Below the pieces are notes generated by a model. That model did not search any database. It saw nothing but the letters and a program-made list of their open reading frames with translations, and was not told the DNA's origin. This document shows, in pieces, positions 11,544 through 23,658 of a DNA stretch of 64,000 bases. The translations under genes and the position numbers were made by a program. Source of the stretch: Anopheles merus. Taxonomy: Eukaryota > Arthropoda > Insecta > Diptera > Culicidae. The stretch covers positions 3,342,739 through 3,406,738 of the forward strand of contig NC_054081.1 in assembly GCF_017562075.2 (NCBI RefSeq), given 5' to 3'. Each line of letters opens with the position of its first letter. Position 1 is the first letter of the stretch.

Positions 11544-13443
11544 ATGAACGGAACGGGATTAATGTTTCCCACCTTTTTACTGCTGCACAACTACTCGCTC
11601 AACTACGGTGACAACAGTGTTGTGAACAGTCCACGACTGCGGACAGGTAAAACCGCGATCAGCCGTTGGCATCAACGCAAAGCCCCTTACTAACCACAAC
11701 ACCTTCTACCGCATGGATCCTGTGCAGATCTTACCGTGTGCTATGGTATCTTCGGCTGCTACACCACGACCGATCCGTGGACGAGTGCCCGCCGCCCGAT
11801 CGCACTGCTGCCGGAGCCGCCGGAAGAGCTGGACGTGAGCTTTGTGATATTTAATGGGCGCAACCGGTCGTACCCGCAGTACTTGAACAAGTTCCCCAGC
11901 TACCTGGACCTGCCAGACTCGATCAGCTCGACCGACATTAACCCGAGGGGCATGATCTACTTCATCACGCACGGCTTTCTGGAGAAGGGGGCCACGAAAT
12001 GGGTAGGAGAGCGTCCTGCGCCTATGACGTCTGGGCGATGTGTCTTTATCCGGTTTGGTTTTGCATTGTTTCGCTTTCTAGATTGAAAAAATGATGAACG
12101 CGCTGCTGGATATGGACGCCGACTCGACGGTGATTGTTATCGACTGGGGCAAGGGCTCCAATCCACCGTACAATCAGGCGTGCGCTAACATCCGGTTGGT
12201 GGGGAACATCGTGGGGCACTTTATATACACGATGATGGTAAGTTCTCAAAATAAAGTCCTACCCCTGTTCTGCCAAGTTATCATCTTATACCGTCTCTGA
12301 ATCTGTGTGCCGCCCTCCTCCCCAGGGTCAGCTAGGATTGCAGAACCTCGACAATGTGCACATGATAGGTCACTCGCTCGGTTCGCACCTCTCCGGATAT
12401 ACCGGCACGATGCTGCGCGACACCTACAACCTAACGCTTGGCCGCATCACGGGGCTCGATCCGGCCGAGCTAGCGTTCACCGAGACGGACACCCGGGTGA
12501 GGCTCGATCCGGGCGACGCCAAGTTCGTGGACATTGTGCACAGTGACGCGACACCGTTTGTGCCCAAGATCGGGCTCGGGCTGCTCGAACCGATCGGGCA
12601 CGTCGACTTCTACCCCAACGGGGGCTTCAATCAGCCGGGCTGCGAGCGCAACTTCTGGAAGGACGCCGGCAACCATCGGTTCGTGTCGAGCGTGTTCCAG
12701 TTCTTCAGCTGCAGCCATTCGCGCTCCTACCTGTACTTCACGGAGAGCATACGGCACCCGATGCGGGTCGTGTCGTGTGACACGTACGAAGGCTACAATG
12801 CGGGCGAATGCTTCGACTGTGGGGCGCGCGGCAGCCACTGCATCGACTTTGGCATGAACAGTGTGCACGGGTACAGGCGGCTGGTGCGGGAGCGACGGGT
12901 TAGTGTGAGCGAGTACCGGCCCATCGAGCTGTTCTTCCTCACCAACTCGTACGCACCGTTCCTGACGCCCAACTTCCGCATCACGATCAAGATCGCGGAC
13001 GGCAAGGAGAGTGTGGAGCACGGGCCGGAGATTGGCAAGATCTTCCTGTACATTGACGGGCGCGACGACAAGATCTACTTCAACGAGGCGCCGACGTAAG
13101 TGTGCACAACAGACTGTATTTTGTTTTTTTGCATGTTAACTGTATCCTACTATCTGCTACTCCCACACGCAGCCTGTTCGAGCCGGGACATAACTACTCC
13201 AAAGTCATCACGGGGCGGGCAAACAGTGAACCGACGGCCATCAGCATCGGCTGGGAGTACGAGACGAACCTGCTGAACCCGCTTACCTGGCGGTTGCTCA
13301 CCTCGCCCCGCGTGTACATCGAGTACGTCGAGCTGCAGACGCTGGCGCAGAGCAGACGGGTAAAGATGTGCCAGGCGACCAACGGGCCCATCACCAACAA
13401 CGAGCTGGGCGTGCTGGCGAAGGTACACTGCAAAAAGCATTAG
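11544..13443 (+). CDS. pancreatic-lipase-family lipase, first of a tandem pair
   Basis: Predicted triacylglycerol-lipase-like alpha/beta hydrolase. Exons: 11544-11646, 11728-12002, 12082-12237, 12326-13095, 13173-13443; all GT-AG with matching phases, total 524 codons and a TAG stop. The catalytic triad is visible: Ser195 in GHSLGSH, Asp223 in TGLDPAE and His309 in CSHSRSY, with spacings close to vertebrate pancreatic lipase. GHVDFYPNGG and the Cys-rich lid region are also present. After about residue 400 a PLAT-like C-terminal domain follows (from FRITIKIADG), ending in AKVHCKKH. Family members are normally secreted, but the visible N terminus is a weak signal peptide (MNGTGLMFPTFLLLH), so an upstream start or exon may be missing. 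The gene lies 1.45 kb before a similar lipase in the same orientation. The intact triad suggests an active enzyme, not a yolk-protein-type derivative. Confidence 0.9.
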
Positions 13444-13507
13444 CAGAGCAGTGCATCGGTCACACTATCATCCTAGGTACTACTACATCTCATTCAATGG
13501 ACGTCTT

Positions 13508-13513
13508 ATTAAA
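13508..13513 (+). terminator. candidate poly(A) signal of lipase 1
   Basis: An ATTAAA hexamer lies 65 bp after the lipase 1 stop codon. It is the only close match to the signal before the A/T-rich run at about 13575-13640. Confidence 0.35.
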
Positions 13514-14895
13514 ACCCCCAACTCCCCTCATCACACAATCGCTCTCGCCTGCCTTATCAATGCAATGTATTGTAGTTTAAAAAAAGCAAAAGTAATGTAA
13601 AAATATTATTATATGTACTATAAAATATCAAACACTGAAATCTAAGTGAAGACTCCGTGTTTCGTGTTTTTTTCCTTTTCAAACCTCCCCATAGTTCCTC
13701 TCACTGTAATGTAGTGTACACCGACGCTGGGGACGCACTTCAAGGTAATCTTGGGCCAGTGGCGCAGATCACTCTCGGCGCACTTGATAAGCCGGGTTCG
13801 CTTCCACGCGGCGGCCAAATGTCAAAATCCGGCTGCTGCCCTGGTTCGTGCCGCGGCTGCACGCGCTACCGCCCCGCCGGTGTCCGAAGGGCACCGTAGG
13901 TCCTGTGTTTACGGCGAGCCAGTGCGTCTGAACTTTGCGCTCCACTCCAGGATGCTCGCTGCTGCTATCAGTGACGTAAATGGCGCACTGTACGTAGCGA
14001 CGTCCGGGTGCAGCTGTTCCCAGTGATGAGCGTGAAACATCGCGACAGCATCAGGCAAACACCTTTCCCAGCAGGCTCCCAGCGTCTTCTAGACTGTTTT
14101 TGTGCGCGAAGCCTTGCGAGATTAGGCGTAAAGGCGTAATGAGGTTACACGCTTTGGACTTTTTTTTCTCTCCTCCCCCTTTTTAAATGACGCCTCTTAA
14201 TCAACTAGCTTGAAGCAACTATCGCTGGATCGGAGGTCGATCCTGACCTCGCACTGGGGGACACTCGCTCGCGATTACGCATCAGCAGCAGAGGAGGGGA
14301 ACGAGATCCCTTCATCGATATTTTTAGAAGAATCATCGCGCGTAGAGCTGTCATCGAGTGCCGTGCGCTGATAGAAGGGTTCAAAGTTAAGCGCTCCTGA
14401 AGGATCTTCCTGTGTTGTACGCAACGTCGAGAACACATTTCCTGCAGTCGCACTGAAACACTGTTTACGACCATACCTTTACTGGAATAGTCTCTTTCGC
14501 TCTTTTTCTCGGATGTCGTTGAAAGTCGCGTTTGTTTCTAGGACTCGCTTGCCGGAGCTCCAAACCCCGCTCTTATCAGTGGTCTTTGTCTCCGTGCGCG
14601 ATCGGCTTCAATCGGCTGTGAGCTGCCCCAACCCCTACGGAGCAGATTGATTTCAGCTGAATCGAAACGTCAACAGTGGTTTGTGTGTGTGTGTGTGTGT
14701 GTGCTTTTTGCTCTTTTTTTGTTCGCTCCTGCCGACCGAACTAATTGCGATGACTGCGGGCCGGTGTGGCAGCCGGCCTTCGCCTTTAGTCGGGTGGAGG
14801 ACACTCACGCGCTCGGTGTTGGTTTGGAACGAGCAGTTACAGTGGACTGGCAAGGTGTGCAAAACACAAGTGGGCTCCACAGCACAATCAAAACG
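13514..14895. other. spacer between the two lipases
   Basis: This is the presumed promoter and 5' UTR of lipase 2. It contains CTTATCAGT at about 14572-14580, which is both a GATA-factor-type site and an initiator-like TCAGT, but there is no TATA box 30 bp before it. A (TG)11 run lies at about 14682-14703. From 14656, just after an acceptor-like TTTCAG, the lipase 2 frame is open and would encode a hydrophobic Cys/Val stretch read from the TG run. No ATG opens it, so it may be UTR. Confidence 0.4.
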
Positions 14896-16846
14896 ATGGA
14901 GATAAGCAACACCACCGGGTTTCTGCTGCAGACCATCCTCTGGATGGCAAACCATGAGTACAACAACTCGCTGATCAATGTGATACACAATCAAACGCTC
15001 AGTGCGGATAGCAACAAGACGAGTGGTAGGTGTTTGCAGGTGTAGTAGCTGTGACATTGGGATAGTACATGACGCTCACGCCCCCGCGCTCATTTGTAGG
15101 TGAGTTCTCACTGGCGGAAGACGTGCGCTGCTACGGTGTGTACGGCTGCTTCCCGATTACGCCGCCCTGGATCGACGAGAAGCGCCCCGTCGCGTACCAT
15201 CCGCAGTCGCCGGCGACGGTGGACGTGCGGTATCCGGTGTTTATCAAGCCGAACACCGATCATCCGAAGTTTATCGACATCAACGATCCGGCCAGCGTGC
15301 GGCATCTCGGCATCAATCCCAAGGGGCGCATCTACTTCATCACGCACGGCTACATCGAGTCGGGTGATCGACCATGGGTAAGGTTCCTAGGGAGTTTATC
15401 GAAACTACACTAAAAGAGCTTGTAGTCGTCTGACGCCCGCCTATCCATTGCTCTTCTGACAGATCCGGCAGATGGTGAACGCACTGATCGAGAACGATCC
15501 GGACCGGACGGCCAGCTGCGTCGTGATCGACTGGCGCAAGGCGTCGAACCCACCGTACACGCAAACCTGCGCCAACATTCGGCTGATCGGGGCCATCACG
15601 GCGCACGTGATCTACTTGCTCTATGTAGGCACCGCGTAGCAGGCACCACCACCCTGCCTGAAACCCCTCTATCAGTCACCAAATCCAACTTCCCAAATAC
15701 CTGTGTCTGTGTCCGTTGCAGGAGGAGCTGAACATGAAGAACCTGGACAAGGTGCACCTGCTGGGCCACTCGCTCGGGTCGCACCTGTGCGGGTACGCCG
15801 GGTACCATCTGCAGAAGGACTTCGGGCTAAAGCTGGGCCGCATTACCGGGCTCGATCCGGCCGAGCCACTGTTCTCCGATACGGATCCGCTGGTGCGGCT
15901 CGACCGCAGCGACGCCAAGTTCGTGGACGTGATCCACTCGGACGGTTCGGAGTGGGTGAGCAAGGGTGGGCTGGGGATGTATCAGCCTATCGGGCACGTC
16001 GACTTCTACCCGAACGGGGGGTACAATCAGCCCGGCTGCAGCGATCCGATGAACAAGTTCATCCGCAAGCACGACGACTCGTTCTTCTGGGGCTTTCAGG
16101 AGTTCTTCGGCTGCAACCATCTGCGGTGCCACCAGTTCCTGACGGACAGCATACTGCACCGGTGCCCGTTCGTGGGCATCGGGTGCGAATCGTACGCACA
16201 GTTTCTGCGCGGCGAATGCTTCGAGTGCGACCGGGACGGGCACTACTGCGTCGAGTTTGGGCTGAAGGCACAGGAAAGCTACAGCCGGCTGATCGAGAAC
16301 GGTGTGATAAAGGATCCGAACGCTCCGCTGAGTGTTTACATGATTACGGGCGCTGAGCCACCGTACTGCCGTAAGTATTGCCGGCCCAGCGCACACTGCT
16401 CGCATAGAGCTCAAACCGTTGCCGTTACCTCTGCAGGATCGCACTTCCGCATCACGATGAGCGTTTCCGACGAGGAGGAGAGCCTCATACACGGGGGCGA
16501 GATTGGCAAGATGTCGTTCGAGCTGCACGGCGAGGGCGGCGTGCGGTCGGGCAAGATGGACTTCTCCAAGGATCCGGTGTACTTCGAGCCGGGCGGTAAC
16601 TACTCCGCCATCATGGCCGGGTCGCACGTCGCCAAGCTGCTGAAGGTGATGCTGACCTGGGAGTATCGGACGAATCCGCTCAACCCGCTCACCTGGCGCC
16701 TGCTGGTGGTGCCGCGCGTGTACGTGCAGCGCATTCGCATCCAGCTGATGGAGCAGCGCACCAGCGTGGTGGTGTGTCCGCTGAACGATGCACCGGTCCG
16801 GGCCGATCAGGAGAATGAGTTCAAGAGTGAGTACTGCCGGTCCTGA
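14896..16846 (+). CDS. pancreatic-lipase-family lipase, second of a tandem pair
   Basis: Predicted secreted lipase, paralogue of the gene just upstream. Exons: 14896-15025, 15100-15377, 15463-15624, 15722-16370, 16437-16846; GT-AG throughout, phases agree, 542 codons and a TGA stop. The triad is Ser207 (GHSLGSH), Asp235 (TGLDPAE) and His323 (CNHLRCH). A PLAT-like C-terminal domain begins after SHFRITMSVS. The first three introns match lipase 1 in position and phase. The fourth does not: here it precedes the PLAT-like domain (16371-16436), whereas in lipase 1 it lies inside it (13096-13172). The start ATG at 14896 was chosen because it is the first in frame and aligns with the start of lipase 1. 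The open frame continues upstream with a hydrophobic stretch, so the true N terminus could be longer. Confidence 0.9.
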
Positions 16847-17016
16847 AGCGGCCCCAAAGCAAGCTCTCTTCCGATCGTGATGGTTGAGATTGCTTTATCG
16901 AGCATAATGTGAAGTTGTACCTTTCAGTTAGACAAAACAAAGTTTTGATTGGCAATTAGGATTAGAGATATGTTAAACGACATAAGCAATGTGCTGGATG
17001 GAGCGTATGAATTTGC

Positions 17017-17022
17017 AATAAA
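17017..17022 (+). terminator. candidate poly(A) signal of lipase 2
   Basis: AATAAA lies 171 bp downstream of the TGA stop of lipase 2 and is the first canonical hexamer on this strand. Confidence 0.5.
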
Positions 17023-17457
17023 AAGTCATTCCGAGCACGTAACGTAAAACATTTTTTCACATGCAACGTTCATGATGTTAGTGATTCTTTCAAGTGTTTG
17101 TAGACGTGTACAACTTGAACGGAAACTGAAATCCTATGATGCTCCAATAATTCTTACGATTCTTGAACAATTGATTCAAGAGTTAATTCTTACTTCATTG
17201 GTGTTTTCAACTTCGGATATTCATACATTCCACAAATGCGTAAAGATTTTCTCATCTAACCTGTAGAAGATTAAAACAATCACGTTATAACTCACACTCA
17301 ATGCATTCAGCCGTAGTAGCGATTCGCCTCGAATCATACGATTCAGAATGAGTTAAAATACAAATGTTTCTGTATTGCGACGAAGTTCTGGACACACTCA
17401 CACGCTAGTGCTACCATACTACCACCACGAAAGCATGTAGAGAGGGATTAGTTAGAC

Positions 17458-18849
17458 TTTATTTGTGTTTCGCTCTGGTCATAACATCATCATTAGCGAC
17501 TTTGTTTGTTTGTTTCGTTTTGTTTTGTTCGGCATTGTTGTTGTAGTTGTTACCGGTAGAAGAAGAATCACTTACAGTGAAGCATGATTCGCGTAATATA
17601 TGTCGTGTAGAGCGTACCTCCCTCGTACTGCAGCACGCTAATCACCATCGGTCTGTGGCGACGTCCGTTTTTCGGTTTTGTATGTGTCTCTCCGTGGTAT
17701 AATGAGTGTGCGATGCTGTGTGATGGAGTTTTTTGTTGTTGTTTTGAATGTCAATGCAGGGCGATTGTGATTTAATGAATGGTATTTCTAGACATCGGTT
17801 TCACGTTTGTGTTTGTTTTGGATTATTTAGTATCGTTTTTTTGGTTCGTTTTTTTTTGTTTGATTTCGTTTAAGGTTGCAGTAGATAATTTTATCGCGCG
17901 CAGGATAGCATTTAGCTAGGTGTGGGGGGATGGCGAGGGAAGGGGAGAGGGCGGGAGATTGTTTATATCTCTTTCTTGGTTCGGGTTGGCACCGATTGTT
18001 TGCAAATTTCCACTATGTTGTACATCTATCACGATTGGCCCAAATTCTATGTATATTAGCTAAATGTTTTTTCTTATCTTTTTTTTTTGTTTTTGGTTTG
18101 CGTCCAGCTACTAAATCTTTAGAAGACTACCATTAGTACCCCTACAAACTACATACTGTCAACGTCAAAACTATGTCGGGTTTTGTTTTGTTTGTTATAT
18201 AAATACTCTCATTGTACAGCTATCTAAAAAGGCTACAAAAGTACACGCACCGTGGCTTTCTAGTATAGTGTGTGAAACGGAAGGAAACGATTTAGCATCT
18301 GACACATCTCCATCGTTTTTTTTTCTCTCAACCCCTTCGAGCGCGTACAACCTACAAGTACGAAACACGCAGCGAATCAAGAGCTTAGTAGTAGGGGAGT
18401 AGGACGATGGCAAGCTCTCTCCGTGTTGGTCGTCATTGCTGGAAACACGCGCGCACACACACACACACACACACGCTTCCTACACGCGTATCGACTGGAC
18501 TAAGGGCTCGTGTGTGTTCCGGGAGGCTTTGGCAAATGATCTAAAGAGTGTGTGAGAGTGACTAGAGAGACAGATTGCTTTGGCAGACAGTACAAAAACA
18601 TACAACCTACAGGCGTACGGAGTACACTAGATTCGTTTTTCTCTCTCTTCTCTCGCCGCTTCTTCCCTTCCTACACGACATCATTACAACAAACGATTGT
18701 AAGCCTAACCCTGGTGAGGGAGCATCGGCATTGGTTCATCAAAACATCTATCAACATACACACACGCACACACACACACACATCGCTGAGAAGAAAAGGA
18801 AAGCTTTCCGGTTTTTTTGGGGGATATGGGTGCTCGAAGCCTGTCCAGC
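17458..18849 (-). other. probable long 3' UTR of the guanylate cyclase beta gene
   Basis: The stretch downstream of the minus-strand stop (18850-18852) has no coding signal and is rich in T on the plus strand. A canonical AATAAA on the minus strand (plus-strand TTTATT) lies at 17458-17463, suggesting a 3' UTR of about 1.4 kb. It contains an AC run near 18455-18474 and another near 18758-18782. An earlier poly(A) site is possible. The opposite-strand lipase 2 ends about 0.4 kb away, so the two genes converge. Confidence 0.35.
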
Positions 18850-21800
18850 TTATTTAGTGGCCGGTGTGCCCTTGCGTGTTAGAAACCAGCAGTCCATCGG
18901 TTCAGGCTTACCCTTCATCACTACCGGTCCGCGGTACTCCAGATTAAACGAGGGATCGTGATTGACGGGATCGCAGAGCAGCCTGTCAAGTTAGAAACAG
19001 ATGCATAAAGAAGAGTTAAAAAAAAAATGGTAATCTATTGGGCTGTTTATGATATTCAAATGAATATAGAATCCTGAAAGAGAGACTTAACATACGAGAA
19101 ATTAAGTTATGACATCCAACACAAGACTTGCAGCGCATCAGTTGTACGGCAGCCAGTGCTGCAAAACGTCATGAACATGACGCAATTATCACAGCCGAAA
19201 ACAAAGCACATCTCGTTGGTATGTGATAAATTAAGTAAAGCGCATCATGATACGTCAAAGAAGACTTGAGTCAGGCGCTGTCTGCCAAGTTGATTGGGAC
19301 TGGTTGATGACATCATTGACTATCATGACTATCATTTCAGTGGCTGACGACAGCAACTGGACACACACAGTGATTTCTTCAACTAACTAGACACTCTGGC
19401 TCGGACGACTTTTTTCCAAAGACTAGAATACGTTACACTCACAGCACGTCAAAGCTTTAGAATTGATGTTCCACCCGCCGAAGGTCGTACATATCGTCGT
19501 CGATGATGTAAGACGTGCGTTCCAATTTACCCAAAACTGTTTGTCCATCGTCGTGCAAACTACGCTTCAATCGATACAACCTGGTTCGATAAGTTTGAGC
19601 GTTCAGGGATTTCCCCGTTTCCGGACATAAATGCTACTTCATTGCGCTGGCGCATCAGCAAACACCTGTGACGGAAGCCATAGTTGCAACGCGCGAGGGG
19701 ACTGAGCTAGTTCTATACCCGGCAGGTTCCCCCTTAGCAGAGTTTCCTCGCTTGTAGACCTCCCAATAGTTTTTTTTTTTGGTTGTTGTTGCTTGTTCGG
19801 TTGCAAGGCTTCCTTCGCGAGACAGCCTGGTGGACAGGTACGGTTGATTTTTTTCTCCCTCCAAGCCAGTCCAAATCCAAGCGCTAGACGGCGCACACTA
19901 CACCCTTAAGCCCGAATGAGTACCAACTGATACGCCGACGATGGAGTACGTGTTCGACGTGTTCTTCGAGGAGTGCTTCGACAAGATGGAGCGCAGCGGG
20001 CTGTCATCGCGGGCCGGCCGGCGCGACATCATCAGCCACCTGAACTCGGTCATCTCCGGCTGCATCCAGGGTCGGCAGACGGCCACGACCCAGCTGGCAG
20101 TGGGGCTGGCCGTCACGTCCGCCATCGACTACCACAACCGGATGAAGGGCGACAACTACGAGGTGTGCCTGATGGGCAAGTATCACAACGTGCTGTACAT
20201 AGCGCTCCGCATCACCTGGGACTGGGGGCTGGAGGATTCAGCCATCGTGCGAAATCTGCTCGGTACGGGATGCGCCAAGTACATTTGGATTCAAGGATTT
20301 ACACATCGCTATCTACTCGTCCACCCACAGATGAAATCTTCAAGTGTGAAAAGACGTTCGAGCGGCTGTTTCTGGGCGCACTGTTCGGCTGCAATGCGCC
20401 CCACTTCATCGCCGGCTGGAAGAGCGACTTCAACGATCAGGACGAGAACCTGCGTGCGGTCGTGTTCTTCCTGCACCATTCGGCGAAGGCGCGTGCCATC
20501 TATCCGACCTACTCGTACGCTTACCAGCGGCTGCGCCAGACCAAGTAAGTGTTTGGGCAGAGATTGCAAACCCAACGCATCTTTCAAACCGACCAACCCC
20601 CCGCTTTCCGTCGCAGATTCATCGACGTGCCGATCGAGTCGTGCGGCAAGGCGTCGCCGCTACGCGTCGCCCTGCAAGCATCGGCACCAGACGTCGTGCT
20701 GATACTGCTGCGGCACGGTGCCAACCCCTGCCCGGACGATGGTGGCGCCAGCCCGGTGCTGAGTCTGCTGGAAAAGCTGGCCGAGTGCGAAAACCGCTGC
20801 TACCCGTTCCAGCTGGTGTCGTGTCTGAAGCTGCTGCTCCGCACGGTTCGCATGGTGGAGCTGCCGTACAAGCCGCACCTGTACGCGGTCCGCAAGGAGA
20901 TGTTCCACGCGAAGTACGAGGCGCTGCTAGAGGACGGACTGCTGCCACCGGACCAGGTGTACGGTGTGCCGACGCTGAAGCACACCTGCCGCTGCCTGGT
21001 GCGGGACGTGCTGCGCGACAACTTCCAGCTGCCGGGCGGTGTGTTGAAGCTGCCGCTGCCCCGCAAAATGCAGAAATATATCGATTTGCTCGACTGATGA
21101 GTGCAACTTACTTGTACGTGGTTTCGCTGATGTTGATGTGTCCCGGGACGCCGGTAGTCTCCGTTCGGCTCGTCAGGTTGACCGTGTTGCCGAACAGGCA
21201 GTAGCGCGGCATCCGGTTGCCGATCACACCGGTCACGACCTCGCCCGAATGGATGCCGATGGTGATTTTCTACACCCAAACCACGGGGGGGGGGGGGGAA
21301 TTGAGAATTGGAATTAGTGGAGGAGTTAGAGGTGTGTCTTTCGTTTCCTGCCCAAAAACTGAGCAGCCGCAAAAAAAGAGAACACAGTTCGCTTGGTCTT
21401 ACCATCGCCTCCGTGCCCATCATGACGTTCTTCGCCATATCGAGCATGTCCAGTGCGAGCCGCGCAATGCACTTCGCGTGGTTTTCGCATTCGTCCGGCA
21501 GCCCCGACACCGCCATATACTTGTCACCGACCGTCTCCACCTTGTAGATGTTCGAGTTGCTCTTCGAGTCGGTCAGCTCGTCGAAGATCGTGTACAGCTC
21601 GTTCAGCATCTTCACGATCTTCATCGCACCCTCCGGGTCCGTGTTCGCCGCACAGTACTGGCCGAACCCGACGATGCCGGAAAACATGAGCGTCACCGAG
21701 TCGTACCGCTTCGGCGCGACCGGCCGCTGGTGTCGCAGCTCGTTCGCGACCGTCTTCGGCAGGACGGAGTAGAGCAGCCGGTCCGTCTTCTGCTTCTCGC

Positions 21801-23623
21801 TCTCGAGATCGCGGTACGTCTGCTGCAGCCGGTCGGTCAGTATCTCCAGGTTGGTGGTCAGCTTGTACTCCGCCTCGAACTTCTCGCTCAGCAGCACCAG
21901 ATCGCGGGAGGCATCGTGCAGCGGGATGTCGGAGATGTGCAGACCCTTCCTGCGGGGAAAGTGACAGAGTGTTGAAAGGGTTAGGGAGCATGCCTGGGGT
22001 GCACGCGTTCATCCTCTGCCACCTACTTGGTTAGATCGTCGAGATTCATCACGCTCGGGTAACATTGGAATAGTATCAGATCCGATCCCGGAATGTACAT
22101 CATTTGTCCCTGGGAAATATAGAGCAGACCGTCGAGAAGCGTGAGCATACAGCATAGCTATCGGGGCGCCACGCTTGCCAACGTACCTTCAGTCTTAGAT
22201 ATCTCTCGCTCTTGGACATAACGCCCGCCTTCGTCTTCAGGACGTAGATTGTGTTAATATGCGCCAGAATGTTTTCAAAGCTCAGCTGTAGATGGGGCCG
22301 CACCGCTTCGAAGAGTGCCAGCAGTGGGCAGTTTTTCTCGTAAATTCTACCGAAAAAGTCGAGCAGATGCAAGGTTTAGTGTGCATTTAGGGTCAATCTT
22401 TTCTGGAGTGATATGAGCCAGTTCACTACTCTGAAATAACTACTCGAGAACGGTAGTTCTTCTGCTCTTCTGCAAACAGTCTTTCAAGCGGTCAACTACA
22501 TACATCGCTACTTGTTCTCACGGTCGAGACCGGAGTTCTGGAGTTCTGGAGCCCATTGTTCAGATGTTTGTACCTGAAGTTCATCGTTCAATCATCGATT
22601 AGTTAATTTGATCATCCGTTCAATAGAAGAGATGGGTAATGCTGATTCAGATTCATAAATGTGAATGAATCTTCAAAATGAATCTCTCTAAATTAAAAGT
22701 CAATGAATCATTAGAGAGATTCATGAATCTTTGGAGATTCGATTCGACAATCAAATCACTGAAGATTCATACGAAAGAATCTTTACGAAAGATTCATGAA
22801 GCACAACACTATTAAGCTCTTTGTCAAATGGATGGGAAGTTCACAAAATAATGCTATAACAGTTCATTCACTTGAAAAAACTCCAATGACTGGACCAGTT
22901 CTCGACCGTTTCCTCCAAATCTCTACCAATCCGAACTGGGATGATGCAGCTCATCTGCGCAAGCACACTTACCTGGGAATTACCCGTGAAACCGATCGGC
23001 CCGCCTGCACGATGTGCATGTTCCGGTCGAACATCAGATGGAACGGAAAGATTTTGCAAAACGTCATCGGCGAGATCATCGGTTCTGAAATAGCAAAAAA
23101 AAACCCGGAAAGCACAACAAAACGTTGCTTGCATTCTTCTGCTGACACTCGAGCACACCTGAGACCGAACCGGGGACCCCTACCTTTAGCCACCAGCTGG
23201 CAGACCGCCTGCTGATCCTTCTCGTCCGAGCGGCGCGTCGGCGTCTTCGGGCCGGAGATTTCGGTGATGAGAAACTGAAAGTGGTCCGACCGCTCGACGG
23301 CGGTGGTGCCCGGCCCCTTCGGCCCCTTCTGCTGCCATTCGGGGCCGTTGCGCGCCGGGCCACCGCTGCTGCTGCTGCTGCTGCTGCTATCACAATTGGT
23401 ATTGGTGTCTTTACTAGCTTTGCTAACCTCGCCGCAGAGCGGTATACTATTGCTTCCGTTTTGACTACTGCTTATGCTAAGTTTATTGCCATGACTGGAC
23501 GCCGATGTGTCGGTAGGTTGCTTGAGCGCGGAGTTGCTCTTCGAGGTGGCTAGATCTAGCGCGAGGTGGTTTGTCGGAGCGTTTATGTTTGTTGTTGGAT
23601 GATGAAGGAGCGGGAAATGGTAC

Positions 23624-23658
<35 letters not shown>

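Noticed and set aside
20800..21402. Minus-strand open frame continuing past cyclase exon 9 across the nested gene
   Set aside because: The frame stays open by chance through the intron, exon 10 in the wrong frame and the antisense of the ASB-like exon. The splice donor at 21402 and the correct-frame exon 10 explain the region.
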